Shown piece by piece: positions 8,759-17,009 of a DNA stretch of 60,639 nucleotides. Each line of letters starts with the position of its first letter. Within the stretch, counting starts at the first letter, position 1. The DNA is from Acidobacteriota bacterium (GTDB lineage: Bacteria; Acidobacteriota; Blastocatellia; Pyrinomonadales; Pyrinomonadaceae). The notes beneath the pieces are model-generated. The model saw nothing but the letters and a program-made list of their open reading frames with translations. It did no database searches and had not been told where the DNA came from. Position numbers and translations under genes: made by a program. The DNA lies in the NCBI GenBank assembly GCA_020199775.1, contig JAIVJZ010000011.1, positions 1-60,639 on the forward strand, written 5' to 3'.

Positions 8759-9081
8759 GGTGAGTTCTCCGGCACAGGTAAGGTGTCCAAGACGATAAAA
8801 GAAGTCCTCCCGGGGTATCCTTTGGCCTAAGGACGCTAGGTGGCAGTTCCCTCCCTAGTCTTGCAGGATTTGCTTAACAAAGCGCCTTGCTACCGGTGAG
8901 ATTACAGGGCTTTGTCGTAGCTATGTTGTATTTTCGGAAAACTGCTAAGAAAGTATAACCGACAGCGTTGGCTGAAAGCGTAACCTCTTATAACTGTCTA
9001 CTTTTAATCCTGTCAACTGTATTCTGTTGTAAAGAAGGGCATGAAACCATGAGATTGCACGGCGGGTAGCAAACCAGCTGC
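8759..9081. other. Intergenic leader of the 505-aa gene
   Basis: This 323-bp gap separates the radical SAM gene from the 505-aa gene. It contains the promoter at 8988-9016 and, from a transcript start predicted near 8980, a leader of about 220 nt. A GGGAGGGAACTGCC/CTAG-rich segment near 8835-8865 can form weak hairpins. I see no gene in it and cannot assign a riboswitch class. Confidence 0.5.
8988..9016 (-). promoter_or_regulatory. Sigma70-type promoter for the 505-aa gene
   Basis: Read on the - strand, TTGACA (9016-9011) is followed by a 17-bp spacer and TTATAA (8993-8988). The hexamers and spacing are near consensus. The predicted transcript enters the 505-aa gene after a leader of about 220 nt. 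Confidence 0.6.
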
Positions 9082-10194
9082 TCAGTTCGGGCGGGTTATT
9101 GTAACCGGAGCCATCCTCTGGCTGATATGTGAGAAGAGTTGTTTTCGAGCCTCACAGTAGTAGTAAAACTTCGTTCCGTCCGAGCGATCCACGTAAGCAG
9201 CATAACATCCGCCGTGGCAGAGGCTGTACCACTTACACTTTCTGCATTCTTCAGGCACGAGAGTTGTGCAAAGCCTCCCCACCCGCCCCGTGTACCTTCT
9301 CGCCAGGATGTGAAATAGAGGCTCAACGCCCACCCGCCCGTACAATTCCGCGTGCTCCCCGACGTGTAGTTCACAAGGGTAGACCGAGCCGTCAGATTCG
9401 ACGCGCGCGGCCGTGGCGCAGGTTCCAGTAAAAGTACAATCCCCCGCGGGACGACCTAACATCCCCGAGACTATGCCCTCCAGTTCGCGGATCGACATGC
9501 CCGAGGTATCTTCAGCCCAGATATCGAAAAGCTGTGTGTAGGCACGAACATACCCTTCAGGCGAGAGTGTGGGCGGCAGGACACTGCCGTTCATATGTAT
9601 AAAGGCCGGGAGAAAGGAGGCTTTTAAAATGTTTAGCTCCCTCAGGAGATTATAGATGTCGCTAACGTAGGGTACGCTATCTTCGGTTATGACGCAGGAG
9701 ACTGCCGGATTGATTCCCACGTTCTGGAGTATTTCAATTGCCCGGATGACCTCATTCTGGCTGCCCCGCGCTGACCTGTGTTTCCGATAGCGGTCGTGGA
9801 CAAAACGGGGGCCGTCCAAACTCAGGCGAACGTGGAACTTGCCTTGAGCAAAGATGCCTGCCCATTCATCGTTGATGAGCGTGCCATTTGATTGAATAAA
9901 ATTGGCAAATTGTGTACGCGAAGTGGAGCGCTGAAAGTCCAGCGCGGTTTCGAAGAAGGACGGACCGGCGAGAAGCGGTTCGCCGCCGTGCCACAGAAAT
10001 TCTACCTTGCTGGCCATCTCGGACGCCTCTCGCGTGAGGGTTTTGAGGCAGTCCTCACTCATGACCTGTAGCGGTGAGTCAACTGCAGCTCCCAAATAGC
10101 AATAGGAACAGCGCAGATTACACGTGTCACCCGCTGGCCTGACTATGAATGGTAATGCGCTTGATGGCGTAATTACTGCTGTCGGAAGAACCAT
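9082..10194 (-). CDS. Radical SAM/SPASM peptide-modifying enzyme
   Basis: This 370-aa enzyme should use a 4Fe-4S cluster and SAM to make a radical, typically to modify a peptide or protein. The cluster motif CNLRCSYC is at residues 25-32, followed by HGGEPLL (SAM-binding GGEP). A C-terminal SPASM region carries further cysteines for extra clusters: CTFTGTC, VYPCELH, then CTTLVPEECRKC, CHGGC and YYYCEARKQL. The layout matches anaerobic sulfatase-maturase/FxsB/PqqE-type enzymes. Its start overlaps by 22 bp a 71-aa ORF, the natural substrate candidate, and both lie just downstream of a methyltransferase. Whether it acts on that peptide or on a larger protein cannot be told from sequence. Confidence 0.92.
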   Translation of the reverse strand: MVLPTAVITPSSALPFIVRPAGDTCNLRCSYCYLGAAVDSPLQVMSEDCLKTLTREASEMASKVEFLWHGGEPLLAGPSFFETALDFQRSTSRTQFANFIQSNGTLINDEWAGIFAQGKFHVRLSLDGPRFVHDRYRKHRSARGSQNEVIRAIEILQNVGINPAVSCVITEDSVPYVSDIYNLLRELNILKASFLPAFIHMNGSVLPPTLSPEGYVRAYTQLFDIWAEDTSGMSIRELEGIVSGMLGRPAGDCTFTGTCATAARVESDGSVYPCELHVGEHAELYGRVGVEPLFHILARRYTGRVGRLCTTLVPEECRKCKWYSLCHGGCYAAYVDRSDGTKFYYYCEARKQLFSHISQRMAPVTITRPN

Positions 10195-10388
10195 GGATAC
10201 GAGATGCCTTCCGCCAAGGCGCCCTTAAGATCTTCCCAACTCTCAGAGGTGCTCTCTTGGCCGTCTTCACATGCCTGGTCTATTAAAACATCGAGGATTG
10301 TTCGTTGCAGGTTGGTCCGGGCACCGTGCGAGTCTGTAGGGTTCGCGGTATGTGCCTCATCAGGAGTGCAAGGGGTACTATCATTCAT
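10173..10388 (-). CDS. Short peptide upstream of the radical SAM gene, possible RiPP precursor
   Basis: This 71-aa ORF starts at ATG 10388, 15 bp after the methyltransferase stop, and overlaps the radical SAM start. It is acidic (EDGQESTSESWEDLKGALAE) and hydrophilic through most of its length. It ends in an aromatic core-like tail, ISYPWFFRQQ. Gene size, coupling and an aromatic C-terminus fit a precursor peptide for a SPASM enzyme that crosslinks aromatic side chains (cyclophane-type). There is no obvious leader cleavage motif and the ribosome site is weak. It could instead be a small partner/recognition protein. Confidence 0.6.
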   Translation of the reverse strand: MNDSTPCTPDEAHTANPTDSHGARTNLQRTILDVLIDQACEDGQESTSESWEDLKGALAEGISYPWFFRQQ

Positions 10389-10403
10389 GTCTTGAATTAC
10401 CAG

Positions 10404-11522
10404 CTAACAAGTTAATGAATCATGAAATGTGTCGCTATGATAACTGACGTTTAGCCCCGACCGGGCGGCGGCTCGGATGTGTAATATACAATCATTCTTA
10501 TATAAAAACCTATGTTTTTTGTAGTACTCTTCGAATTTGGTTGGTGTAACCGCTCCCCCACCCTCGACCATTGTTGCCCCATGAGCCAGCGCCTCGTAAT
10601 CAGCCTGTTCAATTAACGTCCGGTTCAGATATTGAAGCCGTATCTGGAATCGATTGGAAAATTGCGCGAGCAGACGTTCCAAAGGGTTGCCACGTTCATC
10701 ACCATAGGCTGATAGGATGAGAATGCACTTGGCCCCCCTTTCAATAATCGTAGATACCTCATCAAGCATTCGTTTAACAAATGTGAGACCGTCCTCTCCG
10801 CCCCAGGAATAAGCTGGGAGGGGGCTGTCCACCGGAGCAGGGACGTATGGCGGGTTTGAAAAGATTAAATCCACCCCTTCCGCGGGGAAACCGGCAAGCA
10901 GGTCTCCCTCGATCACGGAACACCTGGCTTGAGCTTGATTAAGGATGATATTTACCGATGCCACCTGAATAGCCCGTGGATCGATGTCCGATGCCACTGT
11001 ACGGAGCGCCGGGCAATTTAAGCTAACTAAGCCTGTGCCCGCACCGATTTCAAAAGCCGAGTGAACATTTCTCTCCTGTCTTACGGCCTGAGCAAGTAGC
11101 AAGGAGTCATACCCAAAATACAGCCTGCATGTGGGCGGAGCCTTGTAATTAAACAGTCGAGGGCCTATCAGGTACAAGCCGTCCACCGGAAATACGCAAT
11201 GATCAACGGCTTGGAAGCAATGGTTATCTTCCTGAAGGAGCCCGAGTTCGACGAGGCAGGAAAGGATATCAGGCCTTATTATCCTCTCGGCGACTCGCTT
11301 CGGCGTCTGCAACCCGAAAAACAACAGCCTGAGTAAGGATTTTTGATGTGCGTGAGAACTACTTGCTCGGTTCCAGATTTCCTGCAGGATAGTTGGCTCT
11401 GCCGCCCGCACAAGCTGTCGTATTAGAGACGGGCCGCCACAGAGTTCGGCGAAGCGCGCGGCTCTAAGTAGCTCGCCGAAGTCCTTGATGCGGTCGGCAA
11501 TCTTTAGGCTAAAATCCGCCAT
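10404..11522 (-). CDS. Class I SAM methyltransferase, PrmC/HemK-like
   Basis: This 372-aa protein has an N-terminal helical/winged portion (residues 1-130) and a methyltransferase domain. The SAM site is FEIGAGTGLVSL (about residue 152), then an acidic-loop SDIDPRAI, and the catalytic SNPPYVPAP (about residue 215). NPPY is typical of enzymes methylating amide or amino nitrogens (PrmC on release factors, N6A enzymes). The N-terminal part differs from PrmC, and a housekeeping prmC would not be expected beside a radical SAM gene. It is first in the - strand group methyltransferase, peptide, radical SAM, so it may act on the same product. The target is unknown. Confidence 0.82.
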   Translation of the reverse strand: MADFSLKIADRIKDFGELLRAARFAELCGGPSLIRQLVRAAEPTILQEIWNRASSSHAHQKSLLRLLFFGLQTPKRVAERIIRPDILSCLVELGLLQEDNHCFQAVDHCVFPVDGLYLIGPRLFNYKAPPTCRLYFGYDSLLLAQAVRQERNVHSAFEIGAGTGLVSLNCPALRTVASDIDPRAIQVASVNIILNQAQARCSVIEGDLLAGFPAEGVDLIFSNPPYVPAPVDSPLPAYSWGGEDGLTFVKRMLDEVSTIIERGAKCILILSAYGDERGNPLERLLAQFSNRFQIRLQYLNRTLIEQADYEALAHGATMVEGGGAVTPTKFEEYYKKHRFLYKNDCILHIRAAARSGLNVSYHSDTFHDSLTC

Positions 11523-11779
11523 TCAGTTCATAGCCGATATGAAACATCGGGTAACTTACATTATCGGTAAGCAGATTCTTTTTACGCTTGAAAGCTGAAG
11601 TGCATCCTCGCACCTTTTAATGAAGGCCACCCCCTTGGCTCACAGGGAATAGTTTTAATCTCGCCCTAGGATAACTGAAATCGGTCGTCGTGTCCCCACA
11701 CTAAACGAGGCTAGGTTGCGAAAACTGCTGAAGGATAACCTGGGGAAACTGCTCTTCATACCTGCCTCGTTTATGATAT

Positions 11780-11945
11780 CCAGCCTTTTAACCTGTCCCT
11801 TCCTTAGCATGTGCAGTGACTTAACACCTTCTACCGTCCGCTGCGCCGTGTGAAAGGAGCGGAAGCGTTGCATTGCTCGCTACTTCCTAGTGATCGCGCG
11901 ATGACGCTGCTCGATTATTTTATTGAGATACTTCAACCGCCTAGG
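11780..11945 (-). pseudogene. IS6-family transposase remnant (C-terminal part)
   Basis: Read on the - strand, the segment encodes LKYLNKIIEQRHRAITRK, a TAG stop, then RAMQRFRSFHTAQRTVEG and HMLRKGQVKRL. This is the C-terminal signature of IS6/IS26-type transposases (YLNNIIEQDHRxIKRR, FxSFxxAxxTLxGIExxHMIRKGQ). The internal stop and loss of the DDE core make it a dead remnant. It marks the edge between the ABC/radical-SAM cassette and the metK-metG region. Confidence 0.75.
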
Positions 11946-12276
11946 CTTGCAGCCCTAAGGTAATACCTTCTCTCATACTGAAGAAGTGAAAGCCTTAGGA
12001 TAGGAGGCGTGCTTGTTCGTCCCGATGGCGAACAACAAGCAGCGATGATCTCCCTCATCACCTCCTTAAAGAAGCGGTTCGTCTTGGAACGTCGCGTTTG
12101 GTATTAGGCATGAACTCTACCGTTTACAAAGTTGAATCTACCGCCCGGTACTAGTATATCCGCTCCGTGCTGGTTGAGACATAGGTTGCGTCAAGGCGGT
12201 AGAAGGTACCGCCCGTACTCAGGTGCAGTCGCATCAGCTTTTTATTCCAGGCTCGTACCTTTAATAAGGGGCACTT
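11946..12276. other. Intergenic region downstream of metG
   Basis: About 330 bp between the IS6 remnant and the metG stop. No convincing ORF or RNA is visible. Short GC-rich inverted pieces (ACCGCCTTGACGC/GGCGGTAGAAGG near 12190) exist, but no clear terminator with a U-tract. It is probably remnant mobile-element sequence. Confidence 0.4.
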
Positions 12277-14502
12277 TTAATCGGAGCGTGCCCCCTCGAT
12301 GATTGTGAACTCCCCTCCGCAGAAGCTTACGATCTCCTCACAGAGCTGCTCGGCCAGACGGCGAACCGCCTGCTGTGATATCGCCGCGTTGCCGAGGACG
12401 ATGAGCACGACGTGGCGCGTTAGCTCATCGACCTTCGTGGCTTCGCCCTGTTTTACGTCGAGGCGGCAGAGGACATGCTCGTCGTCGTGCCAGTAGTACT
12501 CACCCGGCTGGATGTACGACTGCGACTGCGAGCCCAGAGGGTAATACGGAATCAGCTCCCGCGCGAACTCAAGGCGGACAGTCCCGCGAATCTTCTCCCG
12601 GTCGTGAGCGCCGATCGAAAGGAAGTGGGTGAGCGTGTACAGGTTGTAGAGGTCGACCACCACGTTGATTTGTGGGAGCCGCCCGAGCCCCGAGTTAAAG
12701 ATGTACTCGCTCAAGGAGTCGACCGGCGAGGGGATTTCGCCAGGCGCCTTGCCGAGCCGCTCGTATATCTCCTTATAGCCGCAGGCCGCGGGTATCTCTG
12801 CCGCCCACCCACGCCCCTGCACACGTATCCTCGCCTCAACCTCGCGCTTGCGCTGTTCGAGTTGCGCCGTCTCCCTCTTGACCCTCAGGCCGTTGAGATG
12901 CGCCACGCAGTAGTTAACACCCAGGGCGAGTACAGCCGGGTCAGCCGCGTGCGTGATGGGCGCGGGCACCTCTTCGACGGGCGGCTCAAGCATCTTGAAA
13001 AGCGGCAGCCCTTGCTTTACGTGCCTGCCGGTCAAGGACTTGCCCCACTGGAGCGCGTCGGCCACAGGCACGCCGTCGAGGCCGATGCGTTCAGCGATTG
13101 AGCAACCGCTGCCCGGCATGAACGGGGTCACTAGCACGGACAGGAATCGCAGCCCTTCCGCAAGGTGCGCGAGCACCGTGTCGAGCGCGGCCTCCTCCCC
13201 GCGCTTGGCCAGCGCCCACGGCGCGCGCGCGTTGACGTAGACGTTCATGCGGCTAATGAACTCCCAGATAGTTTCGAGCGCGTCCTTGAACGCGAAGCCC
13301 TCGATGGCCTCCGCCACCTTACTCAGCGTCTCGTCGGCGGCTTGGGCTAAATCGTGTTCCATCTCGCCGGCGTCTGCCGCGTCTGGGATGACGCTGTCGC
13401 GGTACTTAATAATCATCGTCGCGGTGCGTTGCACGAGGTTACCAAGCCCCTGCGCCAGCTCGCTATTGTTGCGTCCGACGAGGTTCGCCTCCGAGAAGTC
13501 GCCGTCCGCGCCGAACGGCGTCTCGCGGAACATGTAGTAGCGCAGCGGGTCTAGTCCGTATCTCTCTATCAGGTAGCCCGGAAGGATGGCGTTGCCGAGC
13601 GACTTGCTGAACTTGCGCCCGTTGACCATCCAGAACCCGTGGGCGAAGATGCGGCGCGGCGGACGCAAGCCCGCCGACTCCAGCATCGCGGGCCAGATGA
13701 CCGCGTGGAAGCGTAGGATGTCCTTGCCGATAATGTGCGTCACCGCAGGCCAGAACCGCTCGAAGCGCTCTGGTTCGTCGAGGATGCCAGCCCCGGTCAC
13801 GTAGTTGAGCAGCGCGTCGAACCAGACGTAGGTAATGTGTCCCTCGTCGAACGGGACGGGGATGCCCCACTTGAAGGTGCTGCGCGAGATGCAGAGGTCT
13901 TCCAGCCCGCCCTCGACGAAGCTGACGACCTCGCGCCGCCGCGACTCGGGAAGGATGAAGTCCGGGTTGGCCTCGTAGTAACGTAGGAGCCACTCGCGGT
14001 ACTTCGAGAGGCGGAAGTAGTAGCAGTCCTCCTTCAGCACCTCGACCGGCTTCAGGTGCAGGGGGCAGCGCCCGTCTTTGAGGTCGTCGGGCGTGTAGTA
14101 GGCTTCGCACTCGACGCAGTACAGCCCCTCATACGTGCCCTTGTAGATGTCGCCCCGCTCGTGCACACGCCCAAGTATGTGACGGACGACGCGGATGTGG
14201 TCTTCGTTGGTCGTGCGGATGAAGCGGTCGTAGCTGACGTTCATCTCGCGGAACGTCCTCTTGAACTCCTCGGAGAGTTCGTCCACCATCTGTTGCGGCG
14301 TCATCCCGCGCTTGTGCGCGACGTTCTCGATCTTCTTGCCGTGCTCGTCGGTGCCCGTCAGGAAGAAGGTTTCCCGTCCGCGCAGGCGCGACCAGCGCGC
14401 GTAGATGTCTGCGGCTATCGTCGGGTATGCCGTCCCGATGTGCGGGACGTCGTTCGGGTAGTAAATTGGCGTAGTAACGTAGCTCGTCACGATCTTACCC
14501 AC
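12277..14502 (-). CDS. metG: Methionyl-tRNA synthetase with C-terminal B3/4-like domain
   Basis: This class I aminoacyl-tRNA synthetase charges tRNA-Met. The HIGH motif is HIGT (about residue 21) and the KMSKS motif is KFSKS (about residue 299). A zinc-knuckle pair (CVECEAYY, CPLH) lies in the connective domain. The core ends near residue 530. Instead of the common EMAP/tRNA-binding tail there are about 200 residues resembling the B3/4 domain of phenylalanyl-tRNA synthetase beta: YERLGKAPGEIPSPVDSL, VVVDLYNLYTL, PGEYYWHDDEHVLCR and a VDELTRHVV segment. Two GTG codons (14502 and 14490) are possible starts; AAAGGTGG is best placed for the second, giving a TSYVTTPIYYPN start. It lies 92 bp after metK in the same direction, under the same SAM riboswitch. 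Confidence 0.93.
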   Translation of the reverse strand: MGKIVTSYVTTPIYYPNDVPHIGTAYPTIAADIYARWSRLRGRETFFLTGTDEHGKKIENVAHKRGMTPQQMVDELSEEFKRTFREMNVSYDRFIRTTNEDHIRVVRHILGRVHERGDIYKGTYEGLYCVECEAYYTPDDLKDGRCPLHLKPVEVLKEDCYYFRLSKYREWLLRYYEANPDFILPESRRREVVSFVEGGLEDLCISRSTFKWGIPVPFDEGHITYVWFDALLNYVTGAGILDEPERFERFWPAVTHIIGKDILRFHAVIWPAMLESAGLRPPRRIFAHGFWMVNGRKFSKSLGNAILPGYLIERYGLDPLRYYMFRETPFGADGDFSEANLVGRNNSELAQGLGNLVQRTATMIIKYRDSVIPDAADAGEMEHDLAQAADETLSKVAEAIEGFAFKDALETIWEFISRMNVYVNARAPWALAKRGEEAALDTVLAHLAEGLRFLSVLVTPFMPGSGCSIAERIGLDGVPVADALQWGKSLTGRHVKQGLPLFKMLEPPVEEVPAPITHAADPAVLALGVNYCVAHLNGLRVKRETAQLEQRKREVEARIRVQGRGWAAEIPAACGYKEIYERLGKAPGEIPSPVDSLSEYIFNSGLGRLPQINVVVDLYNLYTLTHFLSIGAHDREKIRGTVRLEFARELIPYYPLGSQSQSYIQPGEYYWHDDEHVLCRLDVKQGEATKVDELTRHVVLIVLGNAAISQQAVRRLAEQLCEEIVSFCGGEFTIIEGARSD

Positions 14503-14594
14503 CTTTCTTACTGCTTTGGGCGGGGAGAGACGGCGGGGCAGGTCTCAAAGGTACAACCTGCCCTGCCGGCACTCACGACGACCGAAGCCGTCGG

Positions 14595-15719
14595 CTAGCT
14601 CACCTTCTCCCACGGGAAGATGTCGCGTCCGTAGTGGCCGTAGGCCGCCGTCTCAAGGTACGACCAGCCCTCGGGCTTGCGCAGGCGTAGTCTCTCGATG
14701 ATGTTGCGCGGCGAGAGATCGCCGAACTTGCCCTTCACCCACTCGGAGACGTCCGCGCCCGTCTCAGTGACGACCGTGAGCATCTCAGGTTGAGGCTGGC
14801 CGATGGCATAGGCGAGTTTGACGGTGCACTCGCGCGCGCCCTCGATCTTCTCGGCCACGACCGTCTTGGCGATCAAGCGCGCGAAGTAGGCCGCGCTCCT
14901 GTCCACCTTGGTCGGGTCTTTGCCCGAGTACGCGCCGCCGCCGACGGGCACGCGCGGCCCGTAAGCGTCGACTACGATCTTGCGTCCGACAACGCCCGCG
15001 TCGCCCGTCGGCCCGCCGATGACGAAGGTGCCTGTCCCGTTCACCACCAGACGGTCGGGCTTGTTCGGCAGCACCTCGGCGATGACGTGGGACAGGATGT
15101 CGCCCCTGAGTTGGGCGAGGAAGTCCTCGTCGGTCACACCCTCGGGCGGCGCCACGTGCTGCGCCGCGACGACGACGCTGAGGACTTTGCCGTCGGCGTC
15201 AATTGTCACCTGCGATTTGCAGTCTGACCTGAGCCACGGGAGTTTCTGCGTCTTTCTCAGTTCCGCCAGCCGCAGGCAGATGTTGCGCGCGTAGACATAC
15301 TCGCTTGGCAGGAACTCCGGAGTCTCGTCGGTGGCGTAGCCCACCATGATGCCTTGGTCGCCCGCGCCGCCGACGTCAACGCCTTGCGCGATGTCAGCCG
15401 TCTGGCTGCGCACGTGGTCGAGCACGGTCAACTCCTCGGGGTCGATACCGTAGCCGATCCGCGCCCAGACCTCGCGCGCAAGGTCGACGACGGGCAGCCG
15501 CCCCCGGATATGGTCAGGCAGTTTGACCTCGCCCGAGACGATGAGGAGTTTGTCCTTCGCCAGGCACTCGATAGCCGTGCGCACGCTGTCGCGCTCCGCC
15601 GCGTTGTCGCCGGTGAGGGTCAAGACCTCGTCGAGGATGCGGTCGGCCACTTGGTCACAGAACTTGTCCGGGTGTCCCTCCGATACGTGTTCTGCCGTTC
15701 TCTTGATTCGTGTATGCAT
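14595..15719 (-). CDS. metK: S-adenosylmethionine synthetase
   Basis: This 374-aa enzyme makes SAM from methionine and ATP. Visible motifs are the N-terminal GHPDKFCDQ, the substrate-loop hexapeptide GAGDQG followed by IMVGYAT, and GGGAYSGKDPTKVDRSAAY with the metal- and phosphate-binding residues. Length and order match bacterial MetK. The ATG at 15719 is preceded by GAAGGAG at good spacing. Upstream lie an intrinsic terminator and a SAM-sensing leader, so expression should fall when SAM is plentiful. With metG it forms a methionine-use operon, adjacent to a cassette rich in SAM-dependent enzymes. Base composition here looks richer in GC than the flanking genes. Confidence 0.96.
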   Translation of the reverse strand: MHTRIKRTAEHVSEGHPDKFCDQVADRILDEVLTLTGDNAAERDSVRTAIECLAKDKLLIVSGEVKLPDHIRGRLPVVDLAREVWARIGYGIDPEELTVLDHVRSQTADIAQGVDVGGAGDQGIMVGYATDETPEFLPSEYVYARNICLRLAELRKTQKLPWLRSDCKSQVTIDADGKVLSVVVAAQHVAPPEGVTDEDFLAQLRGDILSHVIAEVLPNKPDRLVVNGTGTFVIGGPTGDAGVVGRKIVVDAYGPRVPVGGGAYSGKDPTKVDRSAAYFARLIAKTVVAEKIEGARECTVKLAYAIGQPQPEMLTVVTETGADVSEWVKGKFGDLSPRNIIERLRLRKPEGWSYLETAAYGHYGRDIFPWEKVS

Positions 15720-15771
15720 GTGTTTTCTCCTTCTTCACTAGTTTTGATCTAGCGATCAGGAGGGCAAAAGT

Positions 15772-15806
15772 AAAAAGCCACCGGCCTACATCAGTAAACC
15801 AGTGGC
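15772..15806 (-). terminator. Intrinsic terminator in the metK leader
   Basis: On the - strand, GCCACTGG pairs with CCGGTGGC across a loop and is followed by TTTTT. It lies between the riboswitch aptamer and metK, the expected expression platform for transcriptional control by SAM. Confidence 0.8.
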
Positions 15807-15854
15807 TTAAACTCTCTGCGGAGACTTTACAGTTTCGGAAGTCTTATCGCTTCC

Positions 15855-15945
15855 GCACATCGAGAACGCTTTGCGTTCTCAAGGCACCGTTGGCGTCTCC
15901 TGCCCGGTTGCCGGACCCTCTCGGGTCACTCCTGATGCTGACATT
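15855..15945 (-). promoter_or_regulatory. SAM riboswitch (SAM-I/SAM-IV superfamily) upstream of metK-metG
   Basis: Read on the - strand: CATC of an outer P1 stem, GAGTG, a GACCC-GAGA-GGGTC hairpin, the hallmark CCGGCAACCGGG, then GGTGCC closing a P3-like stem. After these come a GAGAACGC/GCGTTCTC hairpin and the closing GATG of P1. GAGTG...GGCAACC...GGTGCC is the shared core of S-box and SAM-IV riboswitches. The short P2 without a clear kink-turn looks closer to the SAM-I/IV variants. A terminator and metK follow, so the control logic is complete. Confidence 0.82.
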
Positions 15946-15977
15946 AATTTAGCAGAACGCACACACCCTTGCAAGAG

Positions 15978-16763
15978 GGGAGTGTCTAAATCAAAGCTGG
16001 CAATGTTAAGCTGTTTGCATGAGTCAATGTCCACATTGTGCTTCAACAGAAGCGCAGACCAAAGCCGGTCATACGCACACCGGCAGCCAACGCTATAAGT
16101 GTCGTGCATGTGTTCGCTTTTACACGCCAGAGCCAAAGCCGCTCGGCTACCCGGAAGAGACGAAGCGCGAAGCAGTGCGCCTGTACTTAGAAGGCACCAA
16201 CTTCCGGCGTATCGGTCGCATCCTCTCGGTTAACCATCAATCGGTCGTCAACTGGGTCAATGCCTACCATGCAGCATTGCCCGAAGCTGAGCCGTCGCCA
16301 TCTACGCCCGCTGTGGTCGAACTTGATAAGTTATTCACCTTCGTTGGCTCAAAAAAACGCAAGCCTACGTCGTCACAGCGGTAGATCGGGTGACGCGCTG
16401 CATTGTCTCTTACGACGTGGTATGGGAGCGCACGCCGGAAGTCTTGCAAGGCGTGATTGACCGCGCTCCTCACGCGCCGCGCTACTACTCGGATGCGGCG
16501 CTCGTCTATCGGGAGTTGAGTTATTGGGGCACTCACACCTCGATGTACAACAAGAGTGAGACTTATTCTGTCGAAGCCGTCAACGCCGACTTGCGCCACT
16601 ACCTCGCCAGACTGGGCAGGCGTTCGCGCTGCTTTTCGCGGTGCATTCACGCACTGCGTCGCGCGGTTGACCTGTTCGTGCGCTGCTACAATGCACGGCA
16701 ACTGAGGAAGCGCAAGAACCCGCGCTACCCTGCACCTCTTGCAGCTTTGATTTAGACACTCCC
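15978..16763 (+). mobile_element. Complete IS1-family insertion sequence (786 bp)
   Basis: Inverted ends are GGGAGTGTCTAAATCAAAGC on the left and its reverse complement on the right, differing only inside. The element is flanked by direct 7-bp repeats GCAAGAG (15971-15977 and 16764-16770), the target duplication of a recent insertion. It carries one frameshifted transposase gene. It lies about 30 bp upstream of the metK riboswitch and may separate the operon from its native promoter. Confidence 0.93.
16019..16755 (+). CDS. IS1-family transposase, produced by -1 frameshift
   Basis: Two overlapping frames make one protein of about 245 aa. The first (16019-16384) has a zinc-finger start (CPHCAS, CRACVRFY) and an HTH (RRIGRILSVNHQSVVNWV), like InsA. 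The second (ending 16755) holds the DDE-type domain: after the slip it reads TQAYVVTAVDRVTRC, with later acidic residues and HALRRAVDLFVRCYN at the end. The slip site is the A-run in TCAAAAAAACGC near 16350, the same A6C motif used by IS1 for programmed -1 frameshifting. Both parts look intact, so the enzyme is likely active. Confidence 0.9.
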
Positions 16764-16770
16764 GCAAGAG

Positions 16771-17009
16771 AAGAATGCCTTTCGAGATTCATCCGCGGCT
16801 ACTTATAGCTCGTAGGAGGTGAGAGCCCTAGGTGCGTGCGACGTTTTCTCACCGCGTTCGGAGGCAAGGAGGATAACGGTGCCAGCTAGGCTAGGTAGGC
16901 GTCACGCCGCCGGCAGAATGGCCATACTTCATCCTGCCAAGGAACGCCGTTCCGGTTCGTCTGGGCAGCAGTTTCTTTTTGATGGTGTTGTGAGTATTAG
17001 TGGCGCTTC
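16771..17009. other. Gap between IS1 element and recombinase remnant
   Basis: About 240 bp with no convincing gene. A short + strand frame here lacks codon-like character. The stretch CGGCTACTTATAGCTCGTAGGAGG resembles CGGCTTATAGCTTGTGGAA near 17984, hinting at remains of an older insertion. Confidence 0.35.

Noticed and set aside
12475..14598. Several long + strand frames opposite metG
   Set aside because: They are antisense to a fully conserved MetRS and rich in Arg/Val/Leu, as expected from the GC-rich complement. No ribosome sites or motifs.
16264..16767. 167-aa - strand frame across the IS1 element
   Set aside because: Antisense to the IS1 transposase, and its end coincides with the IS end.
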